This document shows positions 41,785 through 45,749 of a stretch of 45,749 nucleotides of DNA, piece after piece. Location: positions 1 to 45,749 of the forward strand of contig JAIBAT010000098.1 in assembly GCA_019695055.1 (NCBI GenBank). Reading direction: 5' to 3'. Numbering within the stretch: position 1 is the first letter of the stretch; each line of letters starts with the position of its first letter. Source of the stretch: Candidatus Sumerlaeaceae bacterium. GTDB taxonomy: Bacteria > Sumerlaeota > Sumerlaeia > Sumerlaeales > Sumerlaeaceae. The translations under genes were made by a program, and so were the position numbers. The notes beneath the pieces are model-generated. The model worked only from the letters and a program-made list of their open reading frames with translations. It ran no database searches and was not told the DNA's origin.

Positions 41785-41796
41785 GGTCTATTATCC

Positions 41797-43224
41797 TTAG
41801 AAGCCGGGATTATCGTCGCCGTAATTGATCATGTTGTGGAACGTCGCCGTTTCGCCGAAGAACACCAGCGGAATATCACCTGTGGGGCCGTTGCGCTGTT
41901 TGCCGATGACGAGCAATGCTTTCTCCGCCGTCTTGCGGCCCGGGCCCTGGGGTTTGTCGTCGTCCTCGTCGTCGGCCGAGTCCTGGTTTCGCTCGCGGTG
42001 GATGAACATGACGACGTCGGCGTCCTGTTCGATGGCGCCCGACTCGCGGAGGTCGCTGAGCATGGGGCGCGCCTGCTTGCCCTTGCGCTGCTCAATCATG
42101 CGGCTGAGCTGGCTGAGCGCGATAATGGGTACGTGCAGTTCGCGGGCCAGCGCCTTGAGCGAGCGGGTGATTTCGGAGATTTCCTGCTGGCGGTTTTCGA
42201 CCCTCCCGCCGCCGCGCATGAGCTGGAGGTAGTCGATGATGATGAGGGAAATGTCGTGCATTGCCGCAAGGCGACGGGCCTTGGCGCGCAATTCCAGAAT
42301 GGAAAGGCCGGGTGTGTCGTCAATATAAATGGGAACACCGTGTAATTGCCTGGCAAATCGGTGAAGCTTTTCCTTGTTTCCGGCGGGAAGCTTGCCAGTT
42401 CGCATCTGGTGCATGGAAACTTCCGACAGTGAGCTTAGGAGACGCTGGTTGATCTGCGAAGCGCTCATTTCCAGCGAGAAAATTCCGACGCCCCGTGCCA
42501 GTTCCGGGTGCAGTTGGCGGCTGCGGAACCCCGCGCCGACGTTCAGTGCGATGTTAAGTGCCAGCGCGGTCTTTCCCACCGATGGGCGCGCCGCCAGGAT
42601 GATCAGATCGCTGGGCTGAAAACCGCCCGTCCAGTCGTCGAGCATCGTGTAGCCTGTCGCGACCCCGGTTACTTCGTGGGCCTGGGAGCTGCGCTTGTCG
42701 ATTTCGTCCATGGTTTCCAGGGTCAGCGTACCGATCTCCTGGAATTCCCGGGTAATGCGCTGCTCGCTCAGGTCAAAGATTCGCTTTTCCGCGTGGTCGA
42801 GGATCTGCTCCAGGTCGTCGCGTTCATGGTAGGCGTCTTCCTGGATCTCGTGGGTCACGCGGATCAGCTCGCGAAGCTGGTGCTTGCGCAGCACGATGTT
42901 TGCGTGGTGCGTGACGTTCTGGGTCGAGTAAACGTACTGCTCGAGGGAGGTGATGTAGGCCGGGCCACCCACGGCATCGAGCTGCTTGCGCCGCTTCAAC
43001 TCATCGATGACGGTCGTGAAGTCCACCATCGTGTGGCGCTCGTGCAGGTCGAGGATCGCGGTGTAAACTTGCTGGTGGCGTTCCTGGTAGAAGAAATTCG
43101 GGCGCAGGATGCCGGCCACAATATCAATGGCGTCCGGGTCCAAAATCATGGAGCCGAGAACGGTCTTTTCTGCGTCAACGTTCGACGGGAGCGCAGCGTC
43201 TATAACTTTTCCTGGAGTACTCAT
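41797..43224 (-). CDS. dnaB: Replicative DNA helicase DnaB
   Basis: Hexameric helicase that unwinds DNA at the replication fork. From the ATG at 43224 it is 475 aa: an N-terminal helical domain (about 10-110, VDAEKTVLGSMILD...), a linker helix and a RecA-like ATPase domain. Walker A is ARPSVGKT (K218), Walker B LIIIDYLQLM; GGFQPSDLIILAARPS, FSLEMSASQINQRLLSS, SQLSRMIEQR and LRESGAIEQDADVVMFIHRE are family motifs. The acidic insert DDEDDDKPQGPGRK near the C terminus is common in DnaB. No intein. The frame is open upstream to 43296, but homologous proteins begin near this ATG. A single DnaA-box-like TTATGCACA lies at 43382-43390. Confidence 0.95.
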   Translation of the reverse strand: MSTPGKVIDAALPSNVDAEKTVLGSMILDPDAIDIVAGILRPNFFYQERHQQVYTAILDLHERHTMVDFTTVIDELKRRKQLDAVGGPAYITSLEQYVYSTQNVTHHANIVLRKHQLRELIRVTHEIQEDAYHERDDLEQILDHAEKRIFDLSEQRITREFQEIGTLTLETMDEIDKRSSQAHEVTGVATGYTMLDDWTGGFQPSDLIILAARPSVGKTALALNIALNVGAGFRSRQLHPELARGVGIFSLEMSASQINQRLLSSLSEVSMHQMRTGKLPAGNKEKLHRFARQLHGVPIYIDDTPGLSILELRAKARRLAAMHDISLIIIDYLQLMRGGGRVENRQQEISEITRSLKALARELHVPIIALSQLSRMIEQRKGKQARPMLSDLRESGAIEQDADVVMFIHRERNQDSADDEDDDKPQGPGRKTAEKALLVIGKQRNGPTGDIPLVFFGETATFHNMINYGDDNPGF

Positions 43225-43449
43225 GTGTCGATCAACCGGAGAATGGGCTAAACTTCGTTCCACAAAACTAATGTGCGTGTATTTGGACGCGAGCATCGGG
43301 TGTAAACTGGAATCGCCGGGAGGATGTCGATTAAGCCAAAACGGTCAAAATGCCCGGTGTTTCCCAACATCCGTTCACAGTTTATGCACAGGGTTACTCA
43401 CATTTTCAATTGGGAAAGCCTTCACCCTTGAAAATTTCCTGCGGTTTTC

Positions 43450-43680
43450 CTAAACTTTGTGAATACGTGTAGGAATCCGCATGGCAAACGTGATGTCCAC
43501 TGTGTCGCCGCCGGCGATGCCCGGGTAGGTGGCTTCGGGCCCCAAGCGACCTTCATATACGGCCTGGGGGCCGTCGGCCTCCAGAGTGTAGTGGATAATC
43601 AGCAGCGTTTGCTCGTGAATTCGCACCTCATTCACGCTCAAGACTTGTCCACGTTTCGTGCCGATCATGGGAAGTGACAT
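43450..43680 (-). CDS. Small unknown protein
   Basis: A 76-aa protein from the ATG at 43680 (MSLPMIGTKRGQVLSVNEVR, then a YTLEADGPQAVYEGRLGPEATYPGIAGGDTV stretch). It has a regular alternating beta pattern and ends MRIPTRIHKV. No family is recognised. It is transcribed toward dnaB, 225 bp upstream of it. Divergent to the HEAT-like gene. It could still be a spurious frame, though codon choice looks coding. Confidence 0.45.
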   Translation of the reverse strand: MSLPMIGTKRGQVLSVNEVRIHEQTLLIIHYTLEADGPQAVYEGRLGPEATYPGIAGGDTVDITFAMRIPTRIHKV

Positions 43681-43773
43681 GGATGCATGGCAATCCACAT
43701 TCCGGTTGCGTTGCAACCAAAGACTTTGGACGCTGGAACTTCATTTGATGCTTTGAAGGACCATCGGCACCCC

Positions 43774-44703
43774 ATGTACCCCAGGCAGGTTTTAGTCGTT
43801 TCCCTTATCGTGGCGTCCGTCGTGGCGGCGGTGGTGGTTTTGCGCAAGTCGGGTTTGCGGCAATCCCGGCCAACCACGGCCCCGGAAACCGTAGTACGGG
43901 AAGATCCAGACGTCGTCAAACCGGCGGCAAAGGTCACCGGGGATTCCGCCTCGCTTCCACAGCCAACAATCGTCAAAGCGGATACCAACCTCCGTCAGCG
44001 TCGCCTTCCCAGACGGGACGCGTTATCGTCCTCCACGAAGACGCGCACCCTCAACGATATTGTCGCGGAATATGCCAAGTTTACGGACTTCGATCGCCGC
44101 AATGAACTGATCCTGGAAGTCTCACAACTGCCAACTGCGGAGGCCGTGCGCCAGCTTCTCAATTGGTTGGAGTCCGACCCGGATGATGAGACCCGCAAGG
44201 CGCTGCTGGGGGCCCTTGTATGGTGTGACCAGCGCGATGCCCTGGCGGATGAGATCATAGACAGGCTGACCCCCATGTACAAGGGGCGTGCCGAGGTGGA
44301 GGACCGGATTGAGATTCAGGATGTCCTTGGTGAGTTGGCCACATCCAAATCCGTGGAAACCCTGCGGGGGGCCTACTTGGATGAGAATGTTGATCCTCTG
44401 GAGAAGTTGAACGCTGCGGCCTGTTTGCTCCGAATTCGAAGCAGCGATTCCCAATTGCTGGATACGGCAGAGGCCCAAAAGCTGTACGAACACATCCAAA
44501 TCGCGGCACAGGTTTTTGACGAGCCTGATTCCCGCTCCCAGTGCTACATGGCGCTGTCGATGGATCTGGAGTATAATGGCACTTTCTTGCGGGAAATGCT
44601 GGCCCGGGAGAAGGATACGAACCTCCACAAGCTCCTGGAGAATCTTGTAATTGGCAAGGCGCCCCGCACCCCGAAGGCGTCCCCCACCCCCGCAGAACCC
44701 TGA
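43774..44703 (+). CDS. Membrane-anchored HEAT-repeat-like protein
   Basis: From the ATG at 43774 the protein is 309 aa: one membrane segment (about 4-22), a Thr/Pro-rich linker (30-85) and a helical solenoid (about 90-300) with HEAT-like pairs ([73 protein letters not shown]). Likely a periplasmic protein-binding scaffold. The frame runs upstream to 43687, but that part would place polar sequence before the signal anchor. A clear terminator lies 48 bp after the stop. Function unknown. Confidence 0.65.
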   Translation: MYPRQVLVVSLIVASVVAAVVVLRKSGLRQSRPTTAPETVVREDPDVVKPAAKVTGDSASLPQPTIVKADTNLRQRRLPRRDALSSSTKTRTLNDIVAEYAKFTDFDRRNELILEVSQLPTAEAVRQLLNWLESDPDDETRKALLGALVWCDQRDALADEIIDRLTPMYKGRAEVEDRIEIQDVLGELATSKSVETLRGAYLDENVDPLEKLNAAACLLRIRSSDSQLLDTAEAQKLYEHIQIAAQVFDEPDSRSQCYMALSMDLEYNGTFLREMLAREKDTNLHKLLENLVIGKAPRTPKASPTPAEP

Positions 44704-44750
44704 GCCCTGCCTCTTCGCGAATGAAACCGGGGGCTTTATGTACCGAGACA

Positions 44751-44772
44751 GGGCCTTTTCAGGCCCTTTTTT
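44751..44772 (+). terminator. Intrinsic terminator between the HEAT-like gene and fusA
   Basis: GGGCCT-TTTC-AGGCCC followed by six T. It separates fusA from the upstream gene, so fusA must have its own promoter within about 35 bp or the terminator is partly read through. Confidence 0.85.
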
Positions 44773-44806
44773 ATCGCAGACAAGTGGGCACAGGCCCGAA
44801 AGGACA

Positions 44807-45749
44807 ATGAATTCCGTGGCACGCAAGACTCCCCTTAACAGGGTCCGTAATATCGGCATTATGGCGCACATCGACGCCGGCAAGACGACGACGACCGAGC
44901 GTATTCTCTTTTATACCGGCCGTTCGCACAAGATTGGCGAGGTTCACGATGGCGCCGCCGAAATGGACTGGATGGAACAGGAGAAGGAGCGCGGAATCAC
45001 GATTACCAGCGCGGCGACTCACTGCAGCTGGAAGAATTACGCCATTAACATTATCGATACCCCTGGCCACGTGGACTTCACGGTCGAGGTGGAGCGCTCA
45101 ATCCGCGTGCTGGACGGGGCCATCGCCCTGTTCTGTTCCGTGGGCGGTGTGGAGCCCCAGAGCGAGACTGTCTGGCGCCAGGCCGACAAGTATCACGTTC
45201 CCCGTATCGCCTTTATCAATAAGATGGACCGCGTCGGCGCGGACTACTTTGGCACTGTTGCCATGATGCGCGACCGCCTGGGTTGCCATCCTGTGCCCCT
45301 GCAGATTCCCATTGGTGCCGAGGACAAGTTCCGCGGTGTTGTTGACCTCGTTGAGATGAAGGCCCTGGTGTGGCCGGAAGGCACGGACGAGACCAAAGGC
45401 ATGTCCTACGAAACGGAAGAGATTCCCGAAGGCATGCAGGCCGAGGCCAAGCAGTGGCACTCGACGATGCTGGAGGCCCTCGCCGAGTACGACGAGGAGT
45501 TCATGGCCAAGTACATTGAGACCGAGGACCACGATTTTCCGCCGGCGGACCTGAAGGTCTTGATTCGCAAGAGCGTGCTGGGCGCCAAGATTACGCCCGT
45601 AATGTGCGGGTCGTCGTTCAAGAACAAGGGTGTGCAGCCGCTGCTCGATGCCGTTCTCGACTACATGCCGTCGCCGGTGGACATTGCGCCCGTGGCTGGC
45701 GAAAACCCAGAGACCAACGAGGTTGAGGAGCGCAAACCCGACGACAATC
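44807..45749 (+). CDS. fusA: Elongation factor G (5' part, runs off the window)
   Basis: EF-G moves tRNAs and mRNA through the ribosome using GTP. The 314 codons present cover the G domain and the start of domain II. G1 is [16 protein letters not shown]2/switch I is around [17 protein letters not shown]3 is DTPGHVDF and G4 is NKMD ([13 protein letters not shown]). The G' insert ([18 protein letters not shown]) is normal. The C-terminal part lies beyond 45749. AAAGGA lies just before the ATG, slightly close. rpsL/rpsG do not precede it, unlike the usual str operon, so this may be a relocated or second fusA copy. Confidence 0.95.
   Translation, partial: MNSVARKTPLNRVRNIGIMAHIDAGKTTTTERILFYTGRSHKIGEVHDGAAEMDWMEQEKERGITITSAATHCSWKNYAINIIDTPGHVDFTVEVERSIRVLDGAIALFCSVGGVEPQSETVWRQADKYHVPRIAFINKMDRVGADYFGTVAMMRDRLGCHPVPLQIPIGAEDKFRGVVDLVEMKALVWPEGTDETKGMSYETEEIPEGMQAEAKQWHSTMLEALAEYDEEFMAKYIETEDHDFPPADLKVLIRKSVLGAKITPVMCGSSFKNKGVQPLLDAVLDYMPSPVDIAPVAGENPETNEVEERKPDDN

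Noticed and set aside
1..45749. CRISPR array
   Set aside because: No regularly spaced direct repeats with unique spacers and no cas-like genes were seen.

Overview
The window reads as a chromosomal segment of a Gram-negative-type, mostly GC-rich bacterium. It carries a meso-diaminopimelate pathway gene (dapF), a class A penicillin-binding protein, several lipoproteins with a lipobox, and ordinary bacterial housekeeping genes (nadC, recJ, hisD, tyrS, dnaB, fusA). The gene order matches no model organism that I recognise. The long linkers, GT-C-like membrane proteins, pseudopilin-like 'VGPDxxDD' tail and many short intergenic repeats suggest an uncultivated lineage near the PVC/FCB groups (for example Sumerlaeota or Hydrogenedentes), but that placement is a low-confidence inference.
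Layout. 0-1.4 kb: an IS481-like insertion sequence with compound inverted ends. 1.5-5.0 kb: a receiver protein overlapping a nucleoside-deoxyribosyltransferase-like gene, nadC, a PEGA lipoprotein and purine nucleoside phosphorylase. 5.0-8.5 kb: a more AT-rich accessory island bounded on one side and divided internally by an exact 50-bp direct repeat. It holds an SF0329-like gene, a RES/Xre toxin-antitoxin pair in reversed order, an unidentified 110-aa gene and a TriTu-like immunity gene, and most gene junctions carry a GTCAAGCGTCCCCGAA-type scar. 8.5-10.5 kb: uraH, a D-cysteine desulfhydrase/ACC-deaminase-family gene and an unknown 83-aa gene, with a SAM-I (S-box) riboswitch and intrinsic terminator in the leader. 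10.6-22.1 kb: STAS protein, thpR, PBP1A, a YhcC-type radical SAM protein, then a tightly overlapping run of recJ, GT39-like, SAM hydrolase (DUF62) and GT-C-like genes. 22-30.7 kb: a zinc-ribbon protein, a 1579-aa secreted subtilase with a P-domain, and pstS-pstC-pstA without pstB. 31-39.3 kb: a membrane-anchored unknown, hisD, a twin 118-bp repeat, tyrS, a PhoB/PhoR-like pair with a soluble kinase, and a patatin lipoprotein. 39.4-45.7 kb: dapF, a small lipoprotein, a signal-anchored toxin-like nuclease domain overlapping a CPCC immunity-type gene, dnaB, a HEAT-like anchored protein and the start of fusA.
The most notable signals are the SAM-I riboswitch in front of an unrecognised small gene, the compact secreted-toxin/CPCC pair, and the island in which conflict-type genes (toxin-antitoxin and immunity-like) are separated by recurring palindromic scars. 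Phosphate uptake (pstSCA) and a PhoBR-like pair about 5 kb away probably form one regulon, but no Pho box could be identified.
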